In this document: positions 50,353 to 59,396 of the stretch, piece by piece
How positions within the stretch are numbered: the first letter of the stretch is position 1
Layout: every line of letters begins with the position of its first letter
Assembly (NCBI RefSeq): GCF_020687245.1
Contig: NZ_JAJEQG010000005.1
Span: 1-64,000 of the forward strand
Direction of reading: 5' to 3'
Source of the DNA: Faecalibacterium longum CLA-AA-H243
GTDB taxonomy: Bacteria > Bacillota > Clostridia > Oscillospirales > Ruminococcaceae
DNA: 64,000 nt
Program-made: the position numbers and the translations under genes
Notes under the pieces: model-generated
What the model was told of the DNA's origin: nothing
Seen by the model: the letters and a program-made list of their open reading frames with translations, nothing else
The model's database searches: none

Positions 50353-51144
50353 ATGGAGATCAAGAACAGCTTCCTCGCGGACGCAATCGCCTCTCTCGCC
50401 GACCTGGGAAAGAAAGCCGCAGAGCCTACCTTCCACGAAGTCAATGGGCGCACCTTCCTGGTAACCGGCAGCGACTACACGGAAGTTGAGCCGCCGGAAC
50501 TGGCAAAGCCCGGCATGTACATCACCCGCAGCCTGAACGCCTTGGTGGTGCTCGTAAAGACGGAAGTTGACACCCTGTTCGGTAACGACGCCCTGCCGCT
50601 CTACGTTTCCTGCAATTCCTACGATAGCGTGAAAGTTTTTACTCGCCCGATTGCAGATGCAGACCTTTACCGCTGGACGCCCTATACCGCCAACGCCAGC
50701 GACCTCCCGCCGCTGGTTGAGGATGTGCGTTGGAGCTTCGACGAAGCGATGATCAAGCTCCGCTCCATGTTCCAGCGGGCGCCCGAGGGCGAGAAAAACG
50801 ACGTGGATTACATCCTCGACCTGCTCTCCCACATGAGCTTTGACCAGAGCGTCAAGAGCGACGACAACGGCATCACGCAGACGGTGCAGGTGCGCAAGGG
50901 TGTCAGCTTTGTGGAGAACAAGGCAGTCCGCCCCATCGTAACCCTGGCGCCTTACCGCACCTTCCAGGAGGTGGAACAGCCGGAAAGCGAGTTTGTGTTC
51001 CGGGTCTACGATGACCGCAGCATCAGCCTGACCGCAGCGGACGGCGGGATGTGGAAGCTGGCCGCCCGGGATGCAGTCAAGTGCTACCTGGAAACCGCCC
51101 TGTGTGATGAGATCGCCGCAGGCAAAGTCAATGTGACCCTGTAA
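50353..51144 (+). CDS. Hypothetical phage early protein
   Basis: I do not recognise this 263-residue protein with confidence; a DUF2303-like phage protein is a possibility. It has no membrane segment and a mixed alpha/beta pattern with several aromatic residues. It starts 15 nt after its neighbour with GAAAGGA upstream. Its place just before the helicase suggests a role in replication or recombination. Confidence 0.65.
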   Translation: MEIKNSFLADAIASLADLGKKAAEPTFHEVNGRTFLVTGSDYTEVEPPELAKPGMYITRSLNALVVLVKTEVDTLFGNDALPLYVSCNSYDSVKVFTRPIADADLYRWTPYTANASDLPPLVEDVRWSFDEAMIKLRSMFQRAPEGEKNDVDYILDLLSHMSFDQSVKSDDNGITQTVQVRKGVSFVENKAVRPIVTLAPYRTFQEVEQPESEFVFRVYDDRSISLTAADGGMWKLAARDAVKCYLETALCDEIAAGKVNVTL

Positions 51145-51236
51145 AGCCCCATTTGGATGCCGCCGCCCGTGGAGTAGCGCAGACGGCGGAGGGTGGGAAC
51201 GAGGGATAACACCACAGAAAGGGGACGCATACAGAA

Positions 51237-52925
51237 ATGAAAATAGCCCTGCAGCACGGCCAGATCATACTGGCCGAGATAGAGCCGCTGCGGTACGACC
51301 AACTCAAGCGCATGGGGATTTTCCGCTGGAACAAAACCACACGCACCATGACCGGCCCGGTCAGCCTGGACGCCCTTAACGCCTTACATAACCGCTTCAC
51401 TCTCCCGGACTTCGTGGAGACCGAACGGGAACGCCTGGCAGAGGTCGCCCGCCAGGTAGAACAGCAACGGGAGGCCACAGAGCCGAAACCGCTTGCAGCA
51501 TACCCGGTCAGGGCGCAGATGTTCCAGCACCAAATCCGGGGCGCCAATATGGCGCTGCTGCAACTCACCTCGGGAGGCAAGGAACAGCATAAAGGCTTTG
51601 GTTTTCTCTTTGAAATGGGCTGCGGCAAAACCCTGACGGCCATTGCCACGATGGGCACCCTGTACCAGCAGCACCGCATCGAGCGGGTGCTGGTAGTAGC
51701 CCCGACCAGCGTGTGCAGCGTCTGGCCCCACGACCTGCAGCAGTTCGCCGCTTTCCCCTACCACTGCGAAACCCTGCTGGGAGAAAAGAAAAAGCGCCTG
51801 GAAGGCCTGGACGCCTTGGAGGTCTGGCCTTTCGCCTCGCTCAAGATCGCGGTCATCAACTACGAAAGCACCCACCGGGACGGAATCTTTGACGCCCTGG
51901 CTGAGTACGACGCCGACCTGATAGTCTGCGACGAAAGCCAGCGCATCAAGAACCACAGTGCCGCCCAGAGCAAAGCCCTGCACAAGCTCGGCGACAAGGC
52001 CCGCTATAAATTGGCCTTGAGCGGAACCCCGGTGCAAAACAACGCCGTGGACTTGTACAGCCAGTACCGCTTTTTAGACCCGGCGGTCTTCGGCTCGAAC
52101 TTCTTCGCTTTCCGAAACCGCTACTGCGTAATGGGCGGCTACGGACAGCATCAGATCATAGGCTACAAGCACATGGAGCAGCTCATACAGAAAGAACACT
52201 CCATAGCCTACCGCGTAACCAAAGCCGAATGCCTCGACCTCCCGCCGCAGACCTTCGAGAACCGATATGTGAAGTTCAGCCCGGCGGAGCGCAAGCTCTA
52301 CGACCAACTCCGAAAGTCCAGCTTCGCGGAGCTTGCAGGCGGCGACAGCATAACCGCAACCACGGTGCTGACCAAAATGCTCCGCTTGATGCAGCTCACC
52401 GGCGGCTTCACACAGACCGACGACGGCACCCGCCCGCAGCAGATCGGCACGGCCAAGCTGGACGCCTTGGAGGACATTCTGGACGACTACGTCCAGGAGG
52501 CCGGGCAGAAGCTGGTGGTTTTTGCCCGGTTCCGCCCCGAAATCGCAGCCATTGAAAACCTGCTCCGAAAGAAGGGCATCAAGTACGGCTCGATCTACGG
52601 CGACGTTCCGCAGGCAGAACGGGGCGGCATAGTGGACGACTTCCAGCAAAACCCGGAAACCAAGGTCTTTGTGGCGCAGATTCAGACAGCCGGCCTCGGC
52701 ATAACGCTTCACGCCGCCAGCGCCGCAGTTTTTTACAGCATGGATTACAACTATGCGAACTACGCGCAGGCTTTGGCGCGGATTCACCGCATCGGGCAAA
52801 GCAACCCGGTGACTTACATTCACCTCCTGGTGGAGGACAGCATCGACGACAAGGTGCTTGCAGCCCTTGAGAAAAAAGAGGACATCGCCAAAACCATAGT
52901 GGACAGCTGGCGAACCTACTTCTAA
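51237..52925 (+). CDS. SNF2/DEAD-type helicase
   Basis: This 562-residue superfamily 2 ATPase has Walker A FLFEMGCGKTLTAIA near residue 125, motif II CDESQRIKN, motif III LSGTPVQNN, and the C-terminal half with TAGLGITLHAASAA and ALARIHRIGQ (motif VI). The RIHRIGQ motif is typical of SNF2-like phage helicases. It probably translocates on DNA in phage replication or recombination. The N-terminal 90 residues are a small extra domain. AAAGGGG precedes the ATG. Confidence 0.92.
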   Translation: MKIALQHGQIILAEIEPLRYDQLKRMGIFRWNKTTRTMTGPVSLDALNALHNRFTLPDFVETERERLAEVARQVEQQREATEPKPLAAYPVRAQMFQHQIRGANMALLQLTSGGKEQHKGFGFLFEMGCGKTLTAIATMGTLYQQHRIERVLVVAPTSVCSVWPHDLQQFAAFPYHCETLLGEKKKRLEGLDALEVWPFASLKIAVINYESTHRDGIFDALAEYDADLIVCDESQRIKNHSAAQSKALHKLGDKARYKLALSGTPVQNNAVDLYSQYRFLDPAVFGSNFFAFRNRYCVMGGYGQHQIIGYKHMEQLIQKEHSIAYRVTKAECLDLPPQTFENRYVKFSPAERKLYDQLRKSSFAELAGGDSITATTVLTKMLRLMQLTGGFTQTDDGTRPQQIGTAKLDALEDILDDYVQEAGQKLVVFARFRPEIAAIENLLRKKGIKYGSIYGDVPQAERGGIVDDFQQNPETKVFVAQIQTAGLGITLHAASAAVFYSMDYNYANYAQALARIHRIGQSNPVTYIHLLVEDSIDDKVLAALEKKEDIAKTIVDSWRTYF

Positions 52926-52947
52926 CCGAAAGAGAGGAAGAACAACA

Positions 52948-53361
52948 ATGACGATTCCCGAACAGGTGGACGCATACCGCGCCCTGCTGGATGAAAAAGA
53001 CCGCCTGGCAGAGGAAACCAAGGCCAACAACCGGGCCATCGAGGCCGCCCGGGACGCCCTCGCAACGGCCATGATCGAGGACGAAACCCCGCAGATCACC
53101 CGGAACGGCTACTCCTACACCCTGACGCCCAAAACCAAATACAGCAAGGCAGCAGGCAAGGACGCCGAATTGATGGACGCCCTCCGCTCCAACGGCCTGG
53201 GCGACCTGATCAAAGAAACGGTCAACGCACAGAGCCTGCAGGGTGCCATGAGCAACCTGGCAGAGGAAAATGACGACGAGCTTCCCGAGGAATTCGAGGG
53301 ACTTGTGAACGTGTACAGCTTCAACGACATCACCCGGCGCAAGAGCAGCCGGAAACAGTAA
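52948..53361 (+). CDS. Coiled-coil phage protein
   Basis: The 137-residue protein starts with a charged coiled coil (ALLDEKDRLAEETKANNRAI, about residues 12-45). A beta-rich stretch follows (ITRNGYSYTLTPKTKYSKA), then an acidic region and a basic end. It may be an analogue of Gp157-like phage proteins, but I am not sure. AAAGAGAGGAAG lies upstream of the ATG. It sits between helicase and the SSB-tail protein. Confidence 0.65.
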   Translation: MTIPEQVDAYRALLDEKDRLAEETKANNRAIEAARDALATAMIEDETPQITRNGYSYTLTPKTKYSKAAGKDAELMDALRSNGLGDLIKETVNAQSLQGAMSNLAEENDDELPEEFEGLVNVYSFNDITRRKSSRKQ

Positions 53362-53376
53362 GGGAGGATAAACACC

Positions 53377-54156
53377 ATGGCAAACGAAAACGCTTTGACC
53401 GCGGTTCAGAGCTTCGCTCTGGCACCCATCAGCAGCGAGGTCACTGACCTCATCAAGGAAGAACTGGACGGCCTCGGCCAGATTCCCTTTGACACCGTGA
53501 AGATTCCTGCCGGTGGCAGTGTGACCTTTGAGCTTTCCGGCGACGACCCGGACAACCCCGAAGTGGTACAGACCCTGACCGGCGTAATCGTACACCATCA
53601 CGCCGTCAACAGCTACTGGCCCGGCGAGTTTGACGGCAGCAACAACGTGCCGGACTGCAGCAGCGCGGACGGAAAGCAGGGTCTGGACATCAAGACCGGC
53701 GAAGTCCGGGACTGCTCCACCTGCCCCTTCAACCAGTTTGGCAGCAGCAGCAAGGGCAACGGCAAGGCCTGCAAGAACGGTCACCGCATTTACCTCCTGC
53801 GCAGCGGCGAGATGCTGCCCATCCTGATTTCCCTGCCCCCTACGAGCCTGCGGGCCTTTAAGGACTACGTCGCAAAGCGCCTGGTGGTAAAGGGCAAGCG
53901 CAGCAGCAGCGTACTCACCTCCATCAAGCTCAAGAAGGAAAAGAGCGCAGACGGCATTGCGTACAGCAGCTGCGTGTTCACCAAGGCGGGCGACCTGACC
54001 CCGGCACAGATCGAACAGGTAAAGCCCACGGTGGCCTGGATCAAGAGTGTGGCCTCCACGGTACCTGTGGTGGCGGAGGCAGAACAGCCCACCGTCGCAC
54101 AGACCGACGCTGACGGCTTCGCCCCGGTGAGCGACAAGAACGATGTACCGTTCTAA
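53377..54156 (+). CDS. Putative ssDNA-binding-type phage protein with SSB-like tail
   Basis: This 259-residue protein has a beta-rich body and a cysteine cluster (CSSAD, then CSTCPFNQFG, then CKNGHRIYLL; residues ~88-135) that could bind zinc. It ends SDKNDVPF, nearly the acidic tip (DDIPF) with which single-strand-binding proteins recruit partners. No ordinary SSB gene is visible in this replication module. A role as the phage's single-strand-binding protein is therefore a reasonable inference but unproven. AGGGAGGA precedes the ATG. Confidence 0.6.
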   Translation: MANENALTAVQSFALAPISSEVTDLIKEELDGLGQIPFDTVKIPAGGSVTFELSGDDPDNPEVVQTLTGVIVHHHAVNSYWPGEFDGSNNVPDCSSADGKQGLDIKTGEVRDCSTCPFNQFGSSSKGNGKACKNGHRIYLLRSGEMLPILISLPPTSLRAFKDYVAKRLVVKGKRSSSVLTSIKLKKEKSADGIAYSSCVFTKAGDLTPAQIEQVKPTVAWIKSVASTVPVVAEAEQPTVAQTDADGFAPVSDKNDVPF

Positions 54157-54238
54157 CTTCACGGCCTCCGACTGACCCAGTGCGGGCTGCAGGGTAACAG
54201 CCTTGCGGCCCGCAACTTTTTTGACTTGGAGGACAGAC

Positions 54239-56812
54239 GTGGACAAAGTAAATCTCGATGAGCTGCTGAACTATAAAGAGGAATACAGCAAGTTCGTGCA
54301 GAAACCCGAATATAAAAAAGAGCGCATGACAAGCCTCTGCCCCTTCCACGACGACCGCAAGCCCAGCTTTTCCGTGGATCTCAAAACCGGCAAATTCGTC
54401 TGCTTCGCCTGCGGTAAGGCGGGCAACTACGTCAGCTTCAGAGCGGAGCTGGACGGTTGCTCCAACGCCGACGCCTACAAACGAATTCTCCGGGAGCATG
54501 GAGTGGACGAGGCAAAAAAGGAACCCGCCCGCCAGAACTACACCGTGGACGACTACGCCAAAGAGAAGAACCTCCCGGCTGCCTGGCTGCGGATGGTCTG
54601 CAGCCTGGAGGACGGCAGGGAAAAGGACGGCACCCCCTACGTCAAAATCCCCTACTTCGGTGAGGACGGCAAGCCAAAGGTCACCCGCAAGCGCATGGGG
54701 CCGCACAAGTTCAAGTGGGGCTTCGGCTCGGCGGGAAATATGCTGCCCTACGGCCTCTGGCGCAAAGAGGGCTTGGAGATCGCAGGCAGCTGCATCTTGG
54801 TGGAGGGAGAGAGTGACGCACAAACCCTTTGGTTCCTCGGCTACCCCGCCCTGGGCATTCCGGGCGCTTCCACGTTCAAGCCGGAATGGGCGAAGAGCCT
54901 CAAGGGGATAGAAACGCTCTACATCCATAAGGAACCCGACCAGGGCGGTCAAACCTTCCTGGACAAGGTGGCTCACGCCCTGAAAGATGCCGGCTTTGAT
55001 GGAGGGGTGAAAACCTTCTCCTGCGCAGACGGCGGGCAGAAAGACCCCTCCGCCTTGTACCTCGACCTGGGCAAGGAAGCCGCCCAGGACAAGCTGGAAG
55101 AACTGCTGGCAGCGGCGCAACCCCTGGACTTGGAACACCTCGACGACGCCCTCCCGGTGGCGATTGAGGGCGCACCCAAGAACCTGCGGCAGCCGCCCGG
55201 CTGGCAGTACGGCGAGTTCGGAATCAGCCGCATCGACGAAAAGACAGAACAGCTGGTCTGCGTCTGCCGGACGCCGATCATCCTGACCAAGCGCCTCAAA
55301 AAGACCGACACCGGCGAAGAAAAGATAGAGGTCGCCTGGAAGCGGGACGGCAGGTGGCATGACGCGATTTTCCCCCGCTCCATGATTTTCCAGAGCCGCA
55401 GCATTACGGTGCTGGCAGACAAAGGCTGCACCGTAACCAGCGAGAACGCAAAGCAGGTGGTGCGTTTCCTTGGCGCTTTGGAGCAAGAGAACATCGACGC
55501 CCTCGGCCTGCAGGAAAGTACCTCCACCTTCGGCTGGCAGTCAAACCACCGCTTCCTTCCCGGCCACGCCCCGGACATGGTGCTGGACATCGAACCCAGC
55601 ATGACCCGCTGGGCTACCGCCTACTGCAAAAACGGCACCCTGGAAGACTGGGTGGCAAGCATGGCTCCGCACCGCAGCCGCCCACGGTTCCGCTTCATAC
55701 TGGCCGCCAGCTTCGCCGCCCCCCTGCTGGCGATCATCAAGCAGCGAATCTTCTTCGTGTACAACTGGGGTGGCAGCCGGGGCGGTAAGACCGCAGCCCT
55801 GAAAGCAGCCCTGTCCGCCTGGGGCGACCCGGAGCGGCTTATGGCAAACTTCAACGCAACCCAGGTGGCGCTTGAGAGAATGGCCGGCTTTTACTGCGAC
55901 CTCCCGCTCGGTATAGACGAGCGCCAGCTTGCAGGCAACAAGCAAGAGGGCCTGGAAAAGATCGTGTATATGCTGGCCAACGGCACCGGGCGCAGCCGGG
56001 GCAGCAAGGACGGCGGCCTCCAAGAACTGCGCACCTGGCGCAGCGTGATTCTGGCGACAGGCGAGGAACCAATCGGCAAGGCGAACAGTCAGACCGGCGT
56101 GAGTACCCGAGTGCTGGAAGTGGTAGGCGCTCCCTTTGAGGACGAAACCAGCGCCAGCGATATGCACCAACAGGCAGCGCTAAACTGCGGCTGGGCAGGC
56201 CCGGCGTTCATCCAGTACATCCTGGACATGGGCGACAGCGCCATAATAGACGAATACAGCGAGGTGCTGGAACGCATCCGGGTGCTCATGGGAACCCGGA
56301 ACGGTAGCCACACCGCAGCGGTTGCCACCGTGACCCTTGCAGATCAGATGCTTTCCAGGTGCATCTTCCACGAGGATGCAGACACCGCCCTCATGGAAGC
56401 CCAGCACATGGCCAACTGCATCACAGCGGGAATCCAGGAACAGGAACAGCCGGACGTGAACGAGCAGGCCGCTCAGTACATCAGCGACTGGATCAGTGCC
56501 AATGCCAACAGCTTCACCGATACCAACGCCATCGGCCAGAGGTACGGCAGCATTGAGGACGGCACGGCGTTCATCCTGCCCACCATCCTGCGGGAAGCTC
56601 TGGAAAAAGGCGGTTTCTCCTACCGAAAAACCATGAACTGGCTTGCAGAGAACGACGTCATACAGATTGACCCGCACGGAAAGTATCAGATACAGAAAAA
56701 GTTTGGAGGCAGAAACTGCCGCATGGTCGCCATAGACACCGAAGCCCTGCAAAACCCGCCCGACCCGGCAGGATTCAGGGAAATCACGGACAAAGACGAC
56801 TTGCCCTTCTAA
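54239..56812 (+). CDS. Phage primase-helicase (CHC2, Toprim, DUF927)
   Basis: The 857-residue protein combines primase and helicase parts. The CHC2 zinc finger is CPFHDDRKPSF...FVCFACG (residues ~34-62), and a Toprim-like region is CILVEGESDAQTLWFLG (~188). A DUF927-type helicase has Walker A WGGSRGGKTAALKAAL near 512 and LPLGIDERQ as a Walker B-like segment. It ends EITDKDDLPF, an SSB-type acidic tip, which is unusual for a primase. The start is GTG at 54239 with GGAGG 6 nt upstream. It would prime and unwind phage DNA at the nearby origin. Confidence 0.9.
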   Translation: MDKVNLDELLNYKEEYSKFVQKPEYKKERMTSLCPFHDDRKPSFSVDLKTGKFVCFACGKAGNYVSFRAELDGCSNADAYKRILREHGVDEAKKEPARQNYTVDDYAKEKNLPAAWLRMVCSLEDGREKDGTPYVKIPYFGEDGKPKVTRKRMGPHKFKWGFGSAGNMLPYGLWRKEGLEIAGSCILVEGESDAQTLWFLGYPALGIPGASTFKPEWAKSLKGIETLYIHKEPDQGGQTFLDKVAHALKDAGFDGGVKTFSCADGGQKDPSALYLDLGKEAAQDKLEELLAAAQPLDLEHLDDALPVAIEGAPKNLRQPPGWQYGEFGISRIDEKTEQLVCVCRTPIILTKRLKKTDTGEEKIEVAWKRDGRWHDAIFPRSMIFQSRSITVLADKGCTVTSENAKQVVRFLGALEQENIDALGLQESTSTFGWQSNHRFLPGHAPDMVLDIEPSMTRWATAYCKNGTLEDWVASMAPHRSRPRFRFILAASFAAPLLAIIKQRIFFVYNWGGSRGGKTAALKAALSAWGDPERLMANFNATQVALERMAGFYCDLPLGIDERQLAGNKQEGLEKIVYMLANGTGRSRGSKDGGLQELRTWRSVILATGEEPIGKANSQTGVSTRVLEVVGAPFEDETSASDMHQQAALNCGWAGPAFIQYILDMGDSAIIDEYSEVLERIRVLMGTRNGSHTAAVATVTLADQMLSRCIFHEDADTALMEAQHMANCITAGIQEQEQPDVNEQAAQYISDWISANANSFTDTNAIGQRYGSIEDGTAFILPTILREALEKGGFSYRKTMNWLAENDVIQIDPHGKYQIQKKFGGRNCRMVAIDTEALQNPPDPAGFREITDKDDLPF

Positions 56813-57213
56813 GCCAGGTGCGCAAGCCCACAGAGAGCCGCAACGCTTGCGGCAGCAAACTTTCCAGGCTGAAATTTTTGCAGCATCCACGACGCAAATT
56901 TTTCCAGTGGAAAAAACAAGGGCGTGGTTCATGTGGACAGGAAACACCAACGAAACACCACGGTAACATGTTCGAGATTGCCCAGGTGTTACCAAAAAAC
57001 AAGCGAAAATCCGCTCTTTTTACAAAAGAGTAACACCAGTAACACCAAAAAACAAAATACATTCGTGACGAAGCGGAGAGACAAACCGCCTCCGCTTTCC
57101 GTATATACCAGCTGTAAAAAATAGGTGCTACCTGCTACCTTTGACTTTTTCACGATAGAACGCAAAAAAGTCGTAACACCAGTAACACCTCCACTGACAG
57201 AAAGGACAAAAAC
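56813..57213 (+). other. Candidate phage replication origin with TAACACC iterons
   Basis: This 400-bp gene-free stretch follows the primase gene. AGTAACACCAGTAACACC at 57029-57046 recurs at 57173-57189. Single or inverted units lie at 56942-56950 (AAACACCAA), 56953-56961 (AAACACCAC) and 56984-56993 (AGGTGTTACC). The flanks are A/T-rich (AAATTTTTGCAG, AAATTTTTCCAG, repeated within 35 bp). A TTGACT -35-like box lies at 57141. An origin function is inferred from repeats and position. Confidence 0.45.
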
Positions 57214-57945
57214 ATGGAAATCAACGCTACAAACGAAGCCTGCAGCACCGAGAATGAGAACGCCACCCACGACACCTGGTTCCGCTTGAGCCTCGACCTG
57301 CACACGCCCCGCGACAAGGGCGGCTCGAACCCCGATTCTAACCTGAGCTTCTCCGGGACAACCCCGGAGACATTCGACCACGCCCTGGCAACCATCCTGG
57401 ACGTGGTGACCTCCACCGTGTACGGCGGGCAGCTCAACGGCCTGCAGGAGATCATCGACCGCAGCACCGACGAGCTGCGGGCCGACAGCGAAAAGGCGCA
57501 GCACGGCGCCGCCACGTTGGAGGACATCCTGCGCCAGGAGCCTCCCGAGGACGACGCCCAGCAGCCCAAGCGCAACCCCGCCCTGGACGTGGACACCCCG
57601 AAGATCAGCACGGTGACCGAGCCTCGCCCCAGCTTCGCCCCCCCCTCTAAGCCGGGCGCCCGGGGTGCAAAAGGCTTGATGCTGCTCACCTGCCCGGGCT
57701 GCCACCACACCTTCAAGCACTTCGCCCGGGAGAACACCGACAAGGTCAAGTGCTTCTGCGGCACAGAGGTGCCGGTGGACAACGTCGCCCGCTTCGAGTT
57801 CACCTGCAAGCAGTGCGGCAAGCTTTCCTACGGATGGACGAACATCGAAGCGGCGACCATTGAGGCAGGCGCTCTGCACTGCGTCTGCACAGCAACCGCC
57901 CCGGAAATGATTTGGCACCCCGCAACCCGAAAATTCCACGGCTAA
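57214..57945 (+). CDS. Phage protein with C-terminal zinc ribbon
   Basis: The 243-residue protein has an acidic N-terminal half, a proline-rich linker (about residues 130-155), and a C-terminal domain with CPGCHHTF, KCFCG, CKQCG and HCVC pairs that would bind two zinc ions. I do not recognise the family. AGAAAGGAC lies upstream of the ATG. It directly follows the iteron region and could be the origin-binding protein; that is a guess. Confidence 0.65.
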   Translation: MEINATNEACSTENENATHDTWFRLSLDLHTPRDKGGSNPDSNLSFSGTTPETFDHALATILDVVTSTVYGGQLNGLQEIIDRSTDELRADSEKAQHGAATLEDILRQEPPEDDAQQPKRNPALDVDTPKISTVTEPRPSFAPPSKPGARGAKGLMLLTCPGCHHTFKHFARENTDKVKCFCGTEVPVDNVARFEFTCKQCGKLSYGWTNIEAATIEAGALHCVCTATAPEMIWHPATRKFHG

Positions 57946-57991
57946 AATAAAACGCCCGCACCGGGAAGGTGCGGACAGATTGGAGAAACGC

Positions 57992-58420
57992 ATGAACTAC
58001 AAAAAACCGCTTCCTTCCCCCTACGACTACGAAAAGCTGGGCGCATACCTCCACGCCCTGGTTGATGCAGGCGCAGCCCACAACATTACCGAGGCCAGGA
58101 AGCTGGCCCGCAGGCTGGTGCCCTCGGAGGCGAAAATCCAGAAAGAGATCCTCGCGTACCTCCGCAAAGAGGTGGGCGGCTTCTGGTGGAAGGATGCCGC
58201 CGGGCCGTATCAGCGCCAGGGTATCCCGGACATTGTAGGCTGCCACGATGGGCATTTTTACGCATTCGAGGTCAAGCGCCCCTTGGTGGGCGAATTGAGC
58301 GCCATCCAGCGCAACACCCTGACCGCCATCAATGCAGCAGGTGGCACCGCCTACGTCGTAACCAGCGTGGAAGATGTACGCCGGGTGCTCACCCCGCCGC
58401 AGGGCGAAAAGGAGTGGTGA
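57992..58420 (+). CDS. VRR-NUC domain nuclease
   Basis: This 142-residue protein carries a PD-(D/E)XK-type VRR-NUC domain in its C-terminal half: PSEAKIQKEILAYL, GIPDIVGCHDGHFYAFEVKRP with the catalytic D and ExK, and a following Q/N-rich helix. Stand-alone VRR-NUC proteins are common in phage replication modules as structure-specific endonucleases. The ATG at 57992 has GGAG 6 nt upstream; a TTG at 57980 is possible. Confidence 0.88.
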   Translation: MNYKKPLPSPYDYEKLGAYLHALVDAGAAHNITEARKLARRLVPSEAKIQKEILAYLRKEVGGFWWKDAAGPYQRQGIPDIVGCHDGHFYAFEVKRPLVGELSAIQRNTLTAINAAGGTAYVVTSVEDVRRVLTPPQGEKEW

Positions 58421-58423
58421 TCC

Positions 58424-58738
58424 TTGCCATACATGAGCCTCCGAGAACAGCGGCACCTGCTGCGGCGATACCTCAAGCAGTACCGCTTGGAGCGGACACC
58501 GGCGCACCGCCAGGCCGTGCAAGACACCCTGCTCCACCTCGACCCGATGCACCCCGCCGCCCCGATCATGCGCCTGCGGTACATAGACTGCCGCAGCTGG
58601 CGGGCAACGGAGCTGCGAACCTACTACTGCCACAGCAGGGCCTTTGAACTGGAAACCCGGGCCATAGACGACCTGCTCCAGATTCCAGAGGTTCAAGACG
58701 CAATAACAAAATGGGAGGAAACGCACCGTGACGCTTGA
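58424..58738 (+). CDS. Small phage protein, possibly regulatory
   Basis: This 104-residue basic helical protein (SLREQRHLLRRYLKQYRLERT) is spaced 3 nt after the nuclease. The likely start is TTG at 58424 with GGAG 9 nt upstream; an ATG at 58433 is the alternative. Its size, charge and position recall phage sigma-like or ArpU-type regulators, but no clear helix-turn-helix is visible. The next gene overlaps its end by 11 nt. Confidence 0.6.
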   Translation: MPYMSLREQRHLLRRYLKQYRLERTPAHRQAVQDTLLHLDPMHPAAPIMRLRYIDCRSWRATELRTYYCHSRAFELETRAIDDLLQIPEVQDAITKWEETHRDA

Positions 58739-59153
58739 AGAAGCCTGCCGTCTGCTCGACCCGAACACGACGGCAGAGGAACTGGCGAAGATCGAATATT
58801 ACAACGGCTTCAACGGTAAAAAGGCCTGCATTGAGGCCATCAACGAAGCCTGCACACTGTTGGTGGGAGCTGTCCGCAGCGCCCACCACGAAGCACGGAG
58901 CGGCACCGCCCCGGACAGCACCAAGGTCTACCTTGTACCCGAGTACGAAATCAAAGAGATTTTCAATGACATCGGGCGCAGCGAATGGAAAACAAAGACG
59001 TCGCCCCGAGAGCGCTTCTTGTGCCTGTCGCACACCTTGGACAACTGCCCGTCGCTGGTGGCCGTGGACAATACCACCGGCGACGCCTGGACGGAGGATT
59101 TTACAAGCCTTCCGGCGGCGCTGGAATGGCTCAACAGGGAGGATAAAAAATAA
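58728..59153 (+). CDS. Hypothetical phage protein
   Basis: The 141-residue protein starts with GTG inside the previous gene (11-nt overlap, AGGAAACGCACC upstream), so translation is coupled. It is mixed alpha/beta with no membrane segment. It is unrecognised. Confidence 0.6.
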   Translation: MTLEEACRLLDPNTTAEELAKIEYYNGFNGKKACIEAINEACTLLVGAVRSAHHEARSGTAPDSTKVYLVPEYEIKEIFNDIGRSEWKTKTSPRERFLCLSHTLDNCPSLVAVDNTTGDAWTEDFTSLPAALEWLNREDKK

Positions 59154-59396
59154 ATGGACTGGATTTGTGGATTTTTGACCGGCTGCATTGCGGGCTGTAT
59201 TTCTGGCTTGGTTCTTACGCCTTGCCGCAAGGAAACGGTTGTAGTTGTAACCAGAACTCCGCGCTTGGGTGGCGTGTTGCGGATGGATTGGAGCCGCTGC
59301 GAGTTTCCTGGATCGCCCGATGGATGGAACCCCGCAGACCACCCGCTGGAAGCAGAGGGCGAAGCTCTCGACCCGGTAGGAGGTGGCGCAGAATGA
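59154..59396 (+). CDS. Small phage membrane protein
   Basis: The 80-residue protein starts with a hydrophobic helix (CGFLTGCIAGCISGLVLTPC, residues 5-24). A short polar, acidic region follows. GGGAGG lies upstream. Its end overlaps the start of the 3D-domain gene by 4 nt (ATGA). Confidence 0.65.
   Translation: MDWICGFLTGCIAGCISGLVLTPCRKETVVVVTRTPRLGGVLRMDWSRCEFPGSPDGWNPADHPLEAEGEALDPVGGGAE

Noticed and set aside
52579-54246. 555-codon leftward frame in the phage early region
   Set aside because: Complement of the helicase, coiled-coil and SSB-tail genes; no motif.
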